Assembly: GCA_932521025.1 (NCBI GenBank)
Contig: OW051472.1
Location: 8,742,001-8,806,000, forward strand
DNA: 64,000 nucleotides
Direction of reading: 5' to 3'
Source of the DNA: Oscheius onirici
Taxonomy: Eukaryota > Nematoda > Chromadorea > Rhabditida > Rhabditidae
Shown here: one piece after another, positions 31,336 through 43,979 of the stretch
Layout: every line of letters begins with the position of its first letter
Numbering within the stretch: the first letter of the stretch is position 1
Position numbers and translations under genes: made by a program
Notes under the pieces: model-generated
Databases searched by the model: none
The model's input: only the letters and a program-made list of their open reading frames with translations
Told to the model about the DNA's origin: nothing

Positions 31336-32656
31336 TCAGTTGGCTCCTCCTTCTTGTTCACCAGCGTCCTGGTCGTCAGCAGCAGCATCGGAGGTCCAGA
31401 GAGTCAAGTTGTCCCTGAGGAGCTGCATAATGAGGGTAGAGTCTTTGTAGGAGTCCTCGTTGAGGGTGTCGAGCTCAGCAATGGCGTCGTCGAAGGCCTG
31501 AAATTCAGAGATAAGTACTGATCCGATGGGATTAATCAAAGGTACACCTGCTTGGCAAGTTGACAAGCCCTATCAGGACTCGAAGCAACTTCGTAGAAGA
31601 ACACCGAATAGTTCAGAGCCAAGCCAAGACGGACTGGATGAGTCGGTGGCAGTTGAGCCTTAGCAATTTCCAGAGCATCACCATACGCATCTTGCCCTTG
31701 AGAAGAAACAGCTGAAAACTTGCCTGCTTAGCCAGTTGGCAAGCCTTGTCAGGGCTGCCAAGGATCTCATAGTAGAAGACGGAGAAGTTGAGGGCTAGTC
31801 CGAGACGGATGGGGTGGGTAGGCTGCATCTTGTCCTTGGCGATATCGAATGCCTCCTGGTACGACTGCTGCGACTTCTCGACAACCGCTGCAATCACAAG
31901 AGTCATTACAATACTTACAACAAGGAACAGGATAGCTAACCTCTTTGGAACATCCCATCCATCTCGAACAAACAATTAAAGGGACATTCCAAAGGGCGTT
32001 AGCACTCCAAACAAAAATTAAAACTCACACATCCTGTCTTCTCCAGCAGCGACCTCGGCCAGGTAACGGTAGTAGTCTCCCTTCATTTTCAAGTAGAAGA
32101 CCTTCGATTCGGGGTTTCCGGCCTTGGGGATGAGGAACTTATCGAGCAAGTTCTGAAAGACTACAATTTCGAATGATAAACAAATGCGAATAGCTGAGTC
32201 ATTGAATGGCAAAACAACGCTGCTAACGACTTCGATTTACGGCATAAAACAAAGTTGAGGGCTTACCAGGACATCCTGGCAAATGTCGCGGAGCTCCTTC
32301 TCGACCTTCTCTCTGTATTCCTTGGCCATCTGCTGCTTCTTCTCAGATCCTTCGGTCTTCTGCTCGATGGAGGAAATGACTCTCCAGCTGGAGCGGCGAG
32401 CTCCGACGACGTTCTTGTAGGCGACGGAGAGAAGGTTGCGCTCCTCGTTGGAGAGCTCAGCTCCGAGCTCGGTGACCTTCTTCATGGACTGGGCCATGTC
32501 ATCGTAACGTTCAGCCTAAAAATTAACACATAAGTAACAATTTTGGAGACTGAAAACGCAATTTTCTTAACTGCAAAAAAAATCAATAATTTGAAAATTA
32601 CAAACCTGCTCAGCCAGCTTGGCCCTCTGCACGAGCTCGTCCTTGTTGTCAGCCAT
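31336..32656 (-). CDS. 14-3-3 protein with duplicated alternative exon
   Basis: The ATG at 32656 begins [17 protein letters not shown]. The following exons read [56 protein letters not shown] and [29 protein letters not shown], all signature 14-3-3 segments. Two consecutive 164-nt exons then encode alternative versions of the same region: 31724-31887 ([20 protein letters not shown] ..) and 31548-31711 ([20 protein letters not shown] ..). Both end in GLALN[FY]SVFYYE..ACQLAKQ. The final exon, [20 protein letters not shown].., stops at 31336-31338. The protein is a dimeric phosphoserine/threonine-binding adaptor. Ligand-binding residues lie both in the constant exons and within the duplicated region (R[LV]GLALN). 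The last residues are acidic and variable, as is usual. Confidence 0.95.
31548..31711 (-). other. 14-3-3 alternative exon B (proximal to 3' exon)
   Basis: 164 nt, phase 1 in and phase 0 out. It encodes a variant starting [20 protein letters not shown], then [20 protein letters not shown] and the end [13 protein letters not shown]. It has a GT donor (CAG|GTGTAC) and its acceptor TTTTCAG lies within 12 nt of exon A. Confidence 0.85.
31724..31887 (-). other. 14-3-3 alternative exon A (canonical-like, GC donor)
   Basis: 164 nt with the same phases as exon B. It encodes [20 protein letters not shown], then [20 protein letters not shown] and [14 protein letters not shown], closest to the family consensus. 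It ends AAGCAG|GCAAGT, a GC donor. Only GCAAGTTTTCAG (31712-31723) separates it from exon B. Confidence 0.85.
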
Positions 32657-34870
32657 TATAGTTAAGCTGAAAGCACGAAATTATGGAAGATTCAAAGGTT
32701 TGAAGAGTTTAGAAAACTAAATAGACAGAATATTTGAAAGTGAAACAGAAGACAACATCCACCACTGAATACCCCGCCAGAATGCTCTATGGAAACGTCA
32801 TGCTCAACGGGGGGCTGGGCGGGAACAAGCCATGGAGCGCGCACATAGTGAATCAGCGCAGCATTTCAAAATAATCATGCCCAAATTTTGCACTTTTCTT
32901 TCTTCGAATGGGGGGGAACATTGTAGAATATATTGAAAATAAAATGAACGAGAAAAAATAACTAGAAACAACCGGAGCAGCAAGAAAGGATTTTAGGCCA
33001 GCTGAAGCGGAGGAATCTTCGAGGGGTCGGCTGCCTATCGCTCCGCCCAGTTGGCGCGCAAATAGTATCGGGACCGAGAGAGCGCGCACATCGACGCCGT
33101 CAATTCAAACAGCTTCAAATTCTCGAAAAATTTAGCGAAACTAAAGAACTGAAAAGAAATCATAGTATTTTGTCGCATATTTGCCGTAATTCTTGCTAAA
33201 CTATCAAAAAGACGGTATACAGGAAAAAATGAGGTGCAACCAGCGCTGGCGGCGGAATTCGAGGGGTCAGCAGTGGGGAAGGCAGGCAGCAGTGAACTCA
33301 AATCAATACCAAGGCTGCTGACCACCGCGAAAACAGCGCGTTCCGTAGTTGTCTGCGGCTGGAGCATTACTCATTACTATGCTCCGGTCTATTTATAGTC
33401 AGAGAGTTAATTGGGAAGTCCGAAAAAGACAAAATGAACCGGGCTTGAAGCTGACACAAGAGAAATCGAGAATATTCTCTACAAATTGCAGAATTCTATT
33501 TTGCAGACTTTTTGCATCATGGTTGTTTATGATTGTGTCTATTACCAGAGTCACTCCCGAAATAGTCGCCTCGGACGTGTTCCGTTTACAAAAATAGTCG
33601 CGAGCGCGCGACTCATGTCTCTCTCTCTCGCGGCACTTTTCGTACTCCCGATGTTGACAGTCCTCGGACCCACTCTAATCTGATGGGATTCCCTTTAACC
33701 CTTTCTCATCATATAGTCTGTTAACTGGGTCATCGTCTTCCGCTGCCAGTGACAGTTGATTAAGGCCCGCACTGACCCGGGGGGACTGCCGAGTGTAATT
33801 CTGGTCGCTGCCAATCAAGTCCATTTCTCAATATGAAGGAAAACATTCGATTCTCTTGTGTTTTTTGATCACACATTTCACAATCCGAGCATGGAATAGA
33901 ACAACAATTCAGATTCCTTTCAGCTCGCAACACCTCTAGGCAATCCCGTCTCCGACATCTCTTCCTGTCAGACTTCCTTCCGCTCTCGTTGTCTCATATG
34001 GATTGAAGCAGTCTTTGATGCCGACCGACAACTGACTCGCCCCGAGCAGCACCGAGTAGAGTGAGAGAGCGCGCGCGGATCAATGCAGTGTCCACTCTCG
34101 GGGAGACTCTGGAGAGTGAATTTGAGAGGGACATTTCCGCAGCTATGAATACGTCCATGGGGATCGGATATGTGAGCCAGATTTGGTCAACTTGTTATGT
34201 TCTCGACACTAGAAGGACTCCTCTTCGTATCTGATGAGAGACGGGCACAAGCAACTTGTTTTTCTCCTTCTGAAGCCTATATTTAGGGCCAGTCAATACT
34301 CCTCGTGCGCCATAATTGTGCCCTCCGTTGCCTAGGAAAAGAGAGAGAATCATGTGACTGAATCAGATGCTCTTATCGGAAGGAATGACATCTTCAGGGC
34401 AGGAAACTGACTCAATCCGTGGGATCTGACAAACAGATTTTTCATACATTCCTGAAAATGATCACCCTCAACAATGTTAATCCGACTAACGACAAGATAA
34501 GAGACAATAAGAGACATGACAGACAAAAAGAAACGACATGCTGATAACGGATCTCGTTTCCTCGTTCTATTCTGTCAGAATAGTTTCAGGGGATCGCTGA
34601 GAACAACATCAGCTGACAACTCTTCCACAAACATTTACACTGATTCCCAAAACAATTGTCGTTTTGCAGAGGACCGGATATTTCACCAGGTGACCTCCGA
34701 AAACCATTCGAAAATGACGCAGATCTCCCGCCCTGATTGCCAAATGATTCATGGACACAAAGCACTTTTCAAACTTGGCGGGAAACCGTAAGACTTGACA
34801 AGTCCATACAAGTTATTTTATTTGATGGGCAAAAGTTTCGCTTCAAATTCAATAGAGTGTCGTCTGGGAG
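32657..34870. other. Intergenic region upstream of divergent 14-3-3 and RMDN-like genes, no gene seen
   Basis: Includes GC-rich stretches (GCGCGC near 33050 and 34070) compatible with promoters. Short frames at 33035-33367 and 34516-34791 show no domain similarity and no splice support. Confidence 0.5.
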
Positions 34871-35636
34871 ATGTCGCCAGCTGAAGAGAGTACTGCCATC
34901 GGTCTGTCCGGATCTGATCTTTCCGAAACGGATAGTGTAAAACTGTTCGAAAAGACGGAGCAAAGAGTATGTTCAATTCAATTCATTTCCAAAGCAAATT
35001 CAGCTGATTGAAGCTACTGATGAGAAGGAGCGTTTCTATCTGAAGAAGTGGCTGGGAACGAAGGCGTACTTTCTGAGCAACGAGTGTAACAGTGCCGACA
35101 GGAAGAAGTGGCTGACGAAGTCCTATGTGAATCTGAAGGATGCTCATGAGATCGTGGAGGAAGACGACGACGTGCTCCGCGTTCTGGCAGCTGCTACTGG
35201 TCGTCTGGCTGAAGAGAGCGACGTCCGCACGAAGATTCGTCTCGGATTCGAATTCAAGGATTATCTGGACAAGGCTATCGCCAGAGACAAGGAGACGGAT
35301 CCCGACCATACTTTCGAGCTGAGTCATATGCGTGGACGACTGACCTACACTGTTCTCACTCTTCCGCTCATCGAACGTGTTCTGGCCAGAACTTTTGGAG
35401 CCATTCCTACTGTCACTCTTGACGGAGCTATTGCCGATCTGAAGAAGGCTGCCCGTCTTCAGCCTGATGTCGCCGAAAACGAGCTCTTCGTTGCCAAGTG
35501 TCTCATTCTGAAGGGCGACTACCAAGAGGCCCGATTCTTCCTCAACAAAGCCATCAACTGTGAAGTGGATGCCGCTATCGAACAGGAGTACGTCAACGAG
35601 GCCAAGAAGCTCGCTCAGTCCATTCGCAACAAATGA
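34871..35636 (+). CDS. Regulator of microtubule dynamics (RMDN/RMD-1)-like protein
   Basis: The ATG at 34871 begins MSPAEESTAIGLSGSDLSET. A 37-nt intron (34967-35003) leads in phase 0 to LIEATDEKERFYLKKWLGTK. The large exon holds TPR-like helical repeats typical of the RMD family: DVLRVLAAATGRLAEESDVR, FKDYLDKAIARDKETDP, HMRGRLTYTV..LPLIERVLA, FGAIPTVTLDGAIADLKKAA and ENELFVAKCLILKGDYQEAR. It ends SIRNK with the stop at 35634-35636. RMD-1 associates with microtubules and spindle poles in C. elegans; vertebrate RMDN3 tethers ER to mitochondria. There is no membrane segment here, so the RMDN1/RMD-1 soluble type is more likely. Confidence 0.8.
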
Positions 35637-36633
35637 TCTCTTTTTTTTTAATTCCTGAATAGACAATGAACCTTGTAGAGTTTCTGTGAGAACTTCTGGG
35701 AAGAGATCTCTTCTTGCCAAAGAATTCATACTTTGTCAATTCTGCAAGGTATAACGTTTGCGAACAAAACAGTTATTTCCGGATGTTTGTCTGCAAGCCT
35801 TTGATAGGTGAGAATCCAGACAAGGACAAGTTCGAATATCTCTACGAAACGAAAGCTATAGCAGCCATGGGAAACTTCTTCAAAGCAGCCTACTACTATT
35901 TAAGTTGAGCTCAAGGTGGATTTGAAACAGTACAAGCTTAGCGCCTGTGTTCAGATTGGAGCCAAACTTGAAGCAGTGAACATAATTAAAATCTTGTCCA
36001 TCTGCTTCGCGACCGTTGTTGGCATCAAAGGACGTCTCATGGTAAATTTCGACGGGGACGATGGCTATGGCCAATCTTTTGATATTTTTTTTTATATCGG
36101 GTTCGTTTTACAATGAATTTTGTTCAAAAGGTACATTTTCAGAATAAAGTAACTTTTGACTCTTTTCAGTTCAATTTTCATTTATCATTAGGCTGATGCG
36201 GATCGCACGGATTCAAGTTAGATATCTCGAAAGGCTACGTCAGAAGGAATAGGGAAACGATTTGTTTTTGATGATTTCGTTAGCATGATATTTTATTGTT
36301 CTAATTGTTCTTTTTTGTTTTATTAATTGCAATTTTGTTTCTGGAATTTCTCTTTTCCCAAAGATTTCTGTCTTAATGAACATAGTGGAAACAACAAGGA
36401 TGCTTCCAGCAAAACAGAAAGACTAGAAGTAATATTTAACGAACAGATGAACAAAATCTGATATATATCTCTGACCAATGTACAGTGAGGAAGAGCGGGG
36501 GGAGAGCAATCACAGTCAATTTGTAGAATCTAGAGAAAGATGTCCTGAACAGATCAAAAGACAAGAGAATTGAGTATGACAAGACCCAGTGGTTGAGAGA
36601 ACATTAGAGAGACCATGAAGGAGAAAAAGACGT
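35637..36633. other. Intergenic region with a possible RMD/TPR-like remnant
   Basis: The plus frame near 35800-35908 reads ENPDKDKFEYLYETKAIAAM GNFFKAAYYYL. Its spacing resembles the last TPR-like repeat of the preceding gene (ENELFVAKCLILKGDYQEAR). An AATAAA lies at 36143-36148. It may be a decayed duplicate exon or a chance frame. Confidence 0.3.
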
Positions 36634-39600
36634 CTAGTCTTCTTCCGTCGCTATCCGCAACCGTTTGCCGCCTCCTTCACTGCCACTGTCGCTCCTGTCG
36701 TCCGAGTCGACTTTGACTACTGGAGATCCTTCCTTTGCTGGTTCTCTTTGAGGTGAAACTGAATTTCTTCGATTTTTAGACAAAAAAACACGAGTAGCCA
36801 ACCTTCCGTAACAGTCTCAGTTATAGTCGATGCCGGTGAGGCTTTCCGTTTCAGAGGCGACATTTCCCGTATGGTGTTTATGGCCTGCTGTTGTCTTGCC
36901 TGTTGGAAAATTTTGTCAACTGGGCGGGAAGAAAAGTCGACCGGCTGTCCGTTCGAGTCCAGTGTGACGGGAACGCCACTGCTATTCAGTGTGTGCTTCA
37001 TATTCGACATGCAGCTGTTCAAAAAGGACATCATCAGGATCGGTGCCAGCTGAAAAGCAAAAAAGTTGAGACTTTAAAGAACCACTTACAGCTGGTTTGT
37101 TTTCGTCATCGTCCTTCCTGTCGCCAGAAGTTGAAGGATCAGATGTCGAAGAAGAGGGTTGTGCTCCGTCCTGTCGAGCTATCCCGATCGGATTTGAGGC
37201 TCTGAACAAGACAATGACTGAGCATTTGGTGATACTCACTGTTGAGAGTTTTTAGTGAAAGCATCAGTAAAGTGCTTCTCACTGAGTTGGAACAAATGAG
37301 CCGGAGACTCTTCTGGATTGATACTGGGCGGAGCAGAAGCTTTTCCAGGAACACAATTGGCCGAAAGTTGCCCTGTTGATGCCGGTCGATGAGCTCCGAT
37401 AATTGGCTCTATCTTTGACTTTAGAAATTCAGCTGCCAAACTGGTCGGTGGTGACGTCTGAGCCTACATAAAGATCTATCCGAAGAGACTGACACATACC
37501 TGCTGGTTTCTCGTGGCCTCGATCAGAGCCTTTGGTGGTGATGGATCGACTGGAATTGGTGGTCGTGGAGAAACGGCAGCGTCTCCACTTCCTCCACCAA
37601 CAGCTACCGGCTTCAGAACTTCCGCCGCCGCAGTCATCGCCTTCAACACGGGATCGACGCCTTGATGAATTGGAATGTGATGTGTGTGAACTGGCTGCTG
37701 GCCCAGAAGCTGTTGAATTCTGGCCTCGTGGAGCGATGACGCCGTCACATTTGGTTGTTTATCTAAGTGTTTTTGGATAAAATTTCAAAACTGTGAAACT
37801 TACTTATGCTCAGTAGCGCTTGATGGAGCATGAGAGCACTGGCGTCTGGAGTCTGATCCGGACCTCCAACAGAACTCTTCGCACTGGGAATTTCTCTGGC
37901 GGTCGGAGTGGCTCGAGTCATCTGAAGATAGTCTTGAGTAGAAAACGAGGTGGAACATACAGAGGGAGTGACGGTGGCTGCTGAGACAGCGGTGGGCAGA
38001 GCCATCATTGACTGTACTTGCTGTCCGTGTTGCATCTGCTGTCCTCCATGGGCCTGTGTTAGCTGAAGAATATCAGGAGTTTGGATTCCGAACTGAGCTA
38101 GATGGGCAGGCGTCAAACCCTAGAAATGTGACGCTTGTTAGAGGGTTTCGGGTTTCCCATCCCTTTTAAAAAAAACACTGTTTCTAACGAACACAAACAA
38201 TCACACATAAAACTTACATGAGCACGAGCAGTAGCCATCAAAAGTTGATTCTGTTGGGCCAGCTGCTGCTGTTGCTGAGTCAAACTTTGTAGAACTGGAG
38301 TCTGACTAACATGGACAGCTTGTGCAGCTTGTTGAGCAGCCTGCTGGACTGCGGCCTGCTGAGCAGCCTGTTGTTGAGCCTGTTGCTGTTGCTGGGCAGC
38401 CATCTGTCGCAGAAGGTGACTTTGATTCAGTTGTTCCATAACATTCGCCTGTTGTTGTGGTACATGACTGACTTGCATCTAAAACGAGAGCATTGAAACA
38501 ACAAATTGGTAAGACAAACCTCGGCATTGATAGTATGCTGGTTGTTCTTCGAGGCCAACATCAAGACTTTGGACTGTTGCACACCGAGATTAAAAAAGAA
38601 TCTCAGTGTGTTCATGTCTCCCAATGGCAGATCCAGTCCGTTCGGGTCACAACTTGGAGAACATTCCAAGTTCACCGACTGAAATGATACTCTTTATAGA
38701 TTTGCTTGTAATCTTTTTTTATAGAAGGAAATCATTCTGAACAACGTGTTTGCAAAAGTGTATAGAAACATTTTTCAAGATACAAGGACTCTGTTAGATC
38801 GTGATATTCTGTCAGTCAAATAGTCCTGTCATGCTGCAAGGCTCCTGCCACGATCCTCGTTTCATACCCTTTGGCGCCCTTTTCTCTCTTGGTGATCCAT
38901 TCTTGTCTCACGCTCTCTCGTGCCGGTCTCTTCGTCTACTGTTATATTTGGTTGCTCATAAAGCTTCGTAATATCAACGTGTCCTTGCCATCGTGATCCA
39001 GTGATCTTTAATAGGACACAACAGACTCATTACCCTGTTGGTGAAAAGTTTATGGAAATTGGACCGGTACAGATCAAGTAAGAATTGAACGAACAATATC
39101 AGTGACTCATTCAGAGTGATAGCAGCGCGGAAGGTTATACTGAATTGCTACAAAACAAAGGCGTCTTTCATCCCCCCTCCCCCCAAAAAAAGGCGCGTAA
39201 ACAAACGTTTGAAAAAAGGTGTGGCCCCCTCAAATCTGTACGTTTTTAACCCATCTCAATGATCATAAACCTAGCACGAACACAAGTGTTCATAATAGCC
39301 ATATTGAGCAAAAACACAAAGTTCAATGACTGACCTTGTAGCTGTTGACGTCGAAATACGGGACCCTCGTCAACGGGAATTGTGTGCATGTGGGCCATGG
39401 CAGAGAGGGAGCCTGTTGCTGTTGAGCATTTTGAACTTGCTGTTGCTGTTGCACGGGGGCCGGAGTATGGTGTGAAGGAATCACAAACTGTGGGGCTTGC
39501 TGAACATTCAGTTTGGGGAAAAATGAATCAATGCTACCTGTGCATGTTGACTGACAGCGATGGAACTATTGATGGAAGTGGCACCGAAACCATTCAGTTG

Positions 39601-40178
39601 TGGCTGCTGTGGCTGTTGAATAGACAACAATTGAGCAAGTTGTTGCGTGCTGAGACCGGCTTGAATCAGCTGTTGGAGCTGTTGTTGTTGCAACTGAAAA
39701 AAGTCAATATTGATTGACTGGAACAGATCGTGAAAACCCTGTATTCTGAAGACATGACGCGCCGACAGAAAGATAAGACCATTTAGCGCTATCTGTCCCT
39801 GTAGAGAACAAACTACAAGAGAACAGAACCGACTAGACTCTAGTTTTAAATTTCCCCTCAAGACCAAGTGAATCAGTCGTAAAACCTCTGCTGCAGCTCT
39901 TACCAAATCTTCATTTTGCGTACTTTTCGTTACGCAAGTTTACGTACAAAAACCGCAGCGGAAATTCGGGCAAATTGGCTTGGCCGTATGTACGCAATTT
40001 CTCGTCAATTAAAAATACGCAAGATGAAGGTTAGGTACACGCTATAAAATGATAGAAGCAAGTAATTGTCGTAGAAAAAATGTACAGTAAAATACACTAC
40101 AGTTTATATACTAACCTGTATATTCTGAAGACTTGCTCCATTGAGCAGATGACCGCCCTGACTGGACGGGTTCATCAT
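36634..40178 (-). CDS. Glutamine-rich nuclear protein, probable transcriptional co-regulator (family not recognised)
   Basis: The ATG at 40178 begins MMNPSSQGGHLLNGASLQNI, then LQQQQLQQLIQAGLSTQQLA and a PVQQQQQVQNAQQQQAPSLP exon. A non-repetitive segment follows (SVNLECSPSCDPNGLDLPLG, RFFFNLGVQQSKVLMLASKN). A long Q/A tract comes next (QMAAQQQQQAQQQAAQQAA), with exons rich in S/T/P and A. A conserved-looking helical part (MMSFLNSCMSNMKHTLNSSG, DFSSRPVDKIFQQARQQQAI) precedes an acidic tail, SDDRSDSGSEGGG, with the basic patch GKRLRI and the stop at 36634-36636. Q/A-rich composition plus a nuclear-localisation-like end suggests a transcription cofactor. I do not recognise a DNA-binding domain. 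Exon joins between 39330 and 38690 are less certain. Confidence 0.6.
39901..40045. repeat. Dispersed repeat family R3, copy 2
   Basis: TACCAAATCTTCATTTTGCG TAC..GTTACGCAAGTTTACGTAC opens the block, and ATACGCAAGATGAAGGTTAGGTA closes it, giving approximate terminal inverted repeats. It matches 17818-17935. It lies in the first intron of the Q-rich gene. Confidence 0.6.
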
Positions 40179-43100
40179 TTGAAACTCCGTTGAGCTTGTT
40201 TTGGAGGAGGGACTGAAAAAAAGGAGATTAGAAAACGAGAACAGAAAAGGGGTAAAGATAAAGGGCTATTTATGTATAAAAAGTAGGCGAGGAAGTAGAT
40301 GAATCAATTCCGAGAATAGCCAATTAGTCTCGGATTCCCTTTTCGGGAGACCTTCCCCTCCCATCGATTGACTCATTATGTCCGTCGTCACCAGACGGGA
40401 CTCGGGCAAGGACGTTCTCTGAGCCTCTCTCTCTCAGGGGCTCCCCGGTGTGATCAATGGGACGGAGTGGCTGTAAACAGGACGAGGTCCAAGCATGACT
40501 ACAACAAGGCACACACTCACGTGATGTCTCTCTGCAAAAACACTCACTCTTTTTCATAGAATTCTCAAATTTAATATGATTAACGTGTTCACGAACAAAA
40601 AGACAAAGATCTAGACTTATTGAAAGAGACCACGAGAAGGAGCAATTGATTCTTACATCAGGAGCGAAGAAAGAAACTTTGTGTAACCTGATGGCGGAAA
40701 CTGAACTGATGGATGTGAGAGAACGAGGAAATGAGAGCAAAGTAGCTCTAGAACAAAGACCATTTGGTGAAAAGAGAATAGAAGGATGGATCGGCCACGA
40801 TTACAGGGTAGATTGGCTGATGAAACAGCTGGAGAGACACAAACAGAGCCCATTCCCGGCTGAGCTTACAGGCAGTGCAAAGAAGAAGAAGAGAGAAGGA
40901 AAGTGTACCTTGTTCTGATTTGAACGGGGCTTTTATTACGACGAGAGAGACAATTAAAGACGTGAGAACGCGTCTGTGATATCTGAAACCATATTGGCAA
41001 AAGTCTAAGTCAAGAGAGACGTGTCCTCTCTCTTTCTTATCTAACGTGCTATCGGCCTTCGCGACCTCTGGTAGCGGGGCGATAGACTAGATCTTTCCAT
41101 CTCGCATTCAATATTCTTTTTGAGTGTCTCTCTGCAGCCGCCTCTCGTCCAGAAGAGCTTCCTCGTTCTGTGGGCGTGTGACCAAAGAACAAGACCTTTG
41201 CAGAACCGCTCACAAGAAATCCTTTCGCTTTAGAAGAAAGAAAAGACTGTCAGTATATATGATCCATTATGCAAGCGAGACAAAGGTGGGAAACAGTACC
41301 CGTGGGAAAGTCTCACGGGCACCATATGGTGCATGGCAACTGAACAATTTTGAGCAATCACTAAGCATGTTATTCAGAGATGAACATTCATCTAGAGAAT
41401 GAGCAGAAATTAGAGTAGGAATAGTAATTTGAATGGGGAAGATGGGTGGTCCGAGGAGGGGAGGGGCCCGGCTGTTGCGGGTGCGCAAAGACGGCTGCAT
41501 ACGTAGAGAAAGAGAGAGAGAGGGTAGAAGAAAATCAATATGGCGACGAAACAACAAAGATCAACCTCGGAGGGAGACAAACTCCAGTTTCGGGACCTGT
41601 TTCATTCAGTTTTGGTTGTCGGATAGGAGATTTCAACTACGTACTAGACAAACCTTTGTTCCAAAGGACAGAGGGTAGAAAAAGATAGGGCGGATTGGCC
41701 GGAGAGAATAGATAAGAACAGAAGAAAAAGAATTGCAAGTCATTTTGAATGATGAAACTTTGTATGTGAGTAGAGTCTGAAATAGGAGAGACCGACGGAA
41801 GACCGAACTGGCAAGAAGTGGAATTGACCTCGAGATTACGGTAGTTCGACGGGCTGAGAGAACGTATCAATCGTTCAGATCAATAGATGGACTTGACTGA
41901 TAAAGGATAAAGGACCATTCATCTAGCCGGCTGGCTAGTCTGGATGTCACAGGAAATGCGTCTGGAGGTAAACAGACGGAGGAGGCGAAGAGTCTCAAGA
42001 ATCAAGTGAACAGAATGAGACGACCTTCACAGAGAGAAAAAGACTCAAGGACGGTCATTTCCTAAAAGGAGACATAGAGTTTTGGTCGGGTGAAGGCAGA
42101 GAGTCGAGTGAGCAACGGATCAGAAGCTAATCCGATTGAATCAGACCGGATAAGGCACTCTTTGAATGGGTTGAAAGTTGCTCAGAGAGAGTATGTTCAT
42201 TGAACGGGGAGGGAGAGAGAGAGAACCCGTTGCCCGAGAACAAATACGGTCCAAAGATCAACACCAAGAGGGCCTTGAATAATTCGGCTCCTCTAGTCGA
42301 ACGACCTTTTCATTAGAGGACTCGACGCAATCCGACCTGATTATCCGGCGGCTAATCGTGGTGTCCAGGTGGAAGGAGCGAGGTGGCAACAAATGAAGCA
42401 GATAACAGAATTCGAGTCACTTGACGGTTTCGTAAAGTCGAAGAAGACGCCAACTTTTTCGGAGCGGGTTTGGTCATCGTCCGAGTGACTGATCAAGGAC
42501 ACGACTCTATTCTTCTTCAGAATCGATAGAGCAATAAAACAGGTGGTCTCTTTGGAGAGAAAAAGTACAAAAATGTGTTCGTTTATCAGTCCCGTCACAT
42601 GATACTCCGTTCTGTACGTGGGGAGCAGTAGCCTTCGTAGTAATGTGCTCAAGCAAACAGAAAGACTTTGGAAATGTGCGCGCGATAAGTTTGTGCCGAC
42701 CGAAAAATCAAAGAGCTTCATGAACTTTGATCTCATGGAACCAGTCCAGATTTATGAAAAAGGTCCTGTCGAACTAGGTTACGTTTACGGAAGGTCACTT
42801 GATCAACAGAAGAGGCTGCATCCCCTCTAACTTTTGACCCAGTCAGATGACTATAAGAATAGAGTCAAATATTTGAGATGGCGTGTCTGTTTGTTTCCCT
42901 TTCGATATCCCCCCTCCGCCCCCCACATGTCTGTCTCAATTCCGTCAGACTCTCCCTTCGGAGCAGGAATAGGAAACTCTCCGAAACCGAAACTGGAAAG
43001 AGCAGGAGATAAGACCATGTCTGTAGTCTAAGCTGTAGGAAGTAGAGGTAGCAAGAAGGGCATAATGAGAATTTGTCTGATCTGATCAAATCATCGGAAA

Positions 43101-43811
43101 ACTGACAAGAAACGAGTCTCTCTCGATATTCGGTTATTCGATACGATTTCTGATATATCGGAAATTTTTCACAAAGAGATTATTGAGCCCTATCTGCTGG
43201 GCAAAAAGTTCAAAGAAGAATAGGATTAAACGGAGAAAACTACATCCAAAAAGAGACGGGAAGAGAAAAGGTGACCAATTTCGAAAGGGTAACTCGGGAA
43301 AGTGCACACACTCTCTTTCTCTACTCGTGTTTGTCTATTTGGCAAACAAAAGGAGAACCTGTCCGCACTATGACTGATCTCTCATACGGAGCTCTGTACA
43401 AAAGATACCCGTAGAGTAGTCGTCAGTTTGGAAGAGAACAAGGAAGTTCCGTCGGAGAGAATGCGTCTTCGAGTGTCCACTTTCCGGCAGTTTGCTCGTG
43501 GGGGTCAAAAGATTGCTCTCGAGAGCACTACAGACTCTATTAAGGTATTGCTGTAATCTGGACAGAAATGTCACACAAATAAATTATCTCTGTGTGATCT
43601 TTACCAAACAAGTCTATATTTGGTTTTCATCGTGTTCAACAAGGCTAATAGTAGAGTAGAGATGAATCAGATAGGAAATCTCCGAAAAGGGCAGCAGCCG
43701 ATTGTGATGTATACGGGTGCTGTTCCCATAAATGTACACTTCCTTCACATGATAAATTCAGTCAGGTCAGTATGGTTTCCTTCTTCGAAATGAGTGTCCA
43801 ATTCAGCTCTC
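40179..43811. other. Gene-poor upstream region, no gene seen
   Basis: Purine-rich on the plus strand (many GAGAGA runs near 41510 and 42220). Short frames such as 40646-40918, 41433-41678 and 42341-42736 have low-complexity composition and no domain. It may include the promoter and 5' UTR of the Q-rich gene. Confidence 0.5.
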
Positions 43812-43979
43812 TCAGCTCCAGGGTGCAGCATCTGTGGACGCTCGGCGTGAAACGATGAATGTTGGAGATGAACTGCGGTGCAAGAATGAAGCCGCAGCCG
43901 TGTCGGTTGTACTGTCCTCCGCTTGAAGTAGCGTGGACACAATTGTGAAAATTAAAGGAAAGTGAAGGTAACGAAACAT
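43812..43979 (-). CDS. Candidate small secreted protein (55 residues), unrecognised
   Basis: The ATG at 43979 opens MFRYLHFPLIFTIVSTLLQA, a good signal peptide with a probable cleavage after QA. It is followed by EDSTTDTAAASFLHRSSSPT and a stop at 43812-43814. An overlapping frame (HAERPQMLHPGAERAELDTH) continues to 43745, so splicing may extend the protein differently. There is no homology that I recognise. Confidence 0.3.
   Translation of the reverse strand: MFRYLHFPLIFTIVSTLLQAEDSTTDTAAASFLHRSSSPTFIVSRRASTDAAPWS

Noticed and set aside
38306-38527. Thr/Ser/Cys-rich minus frame
   Set aside because: Shifted frame of the CAG-rich Q/A tract of the Q-rich gene.
42341-42736. 131-residue minus frame in the gene-poor region
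   Set aside because: No ATG-initiated domain, no homology, no splice partners.
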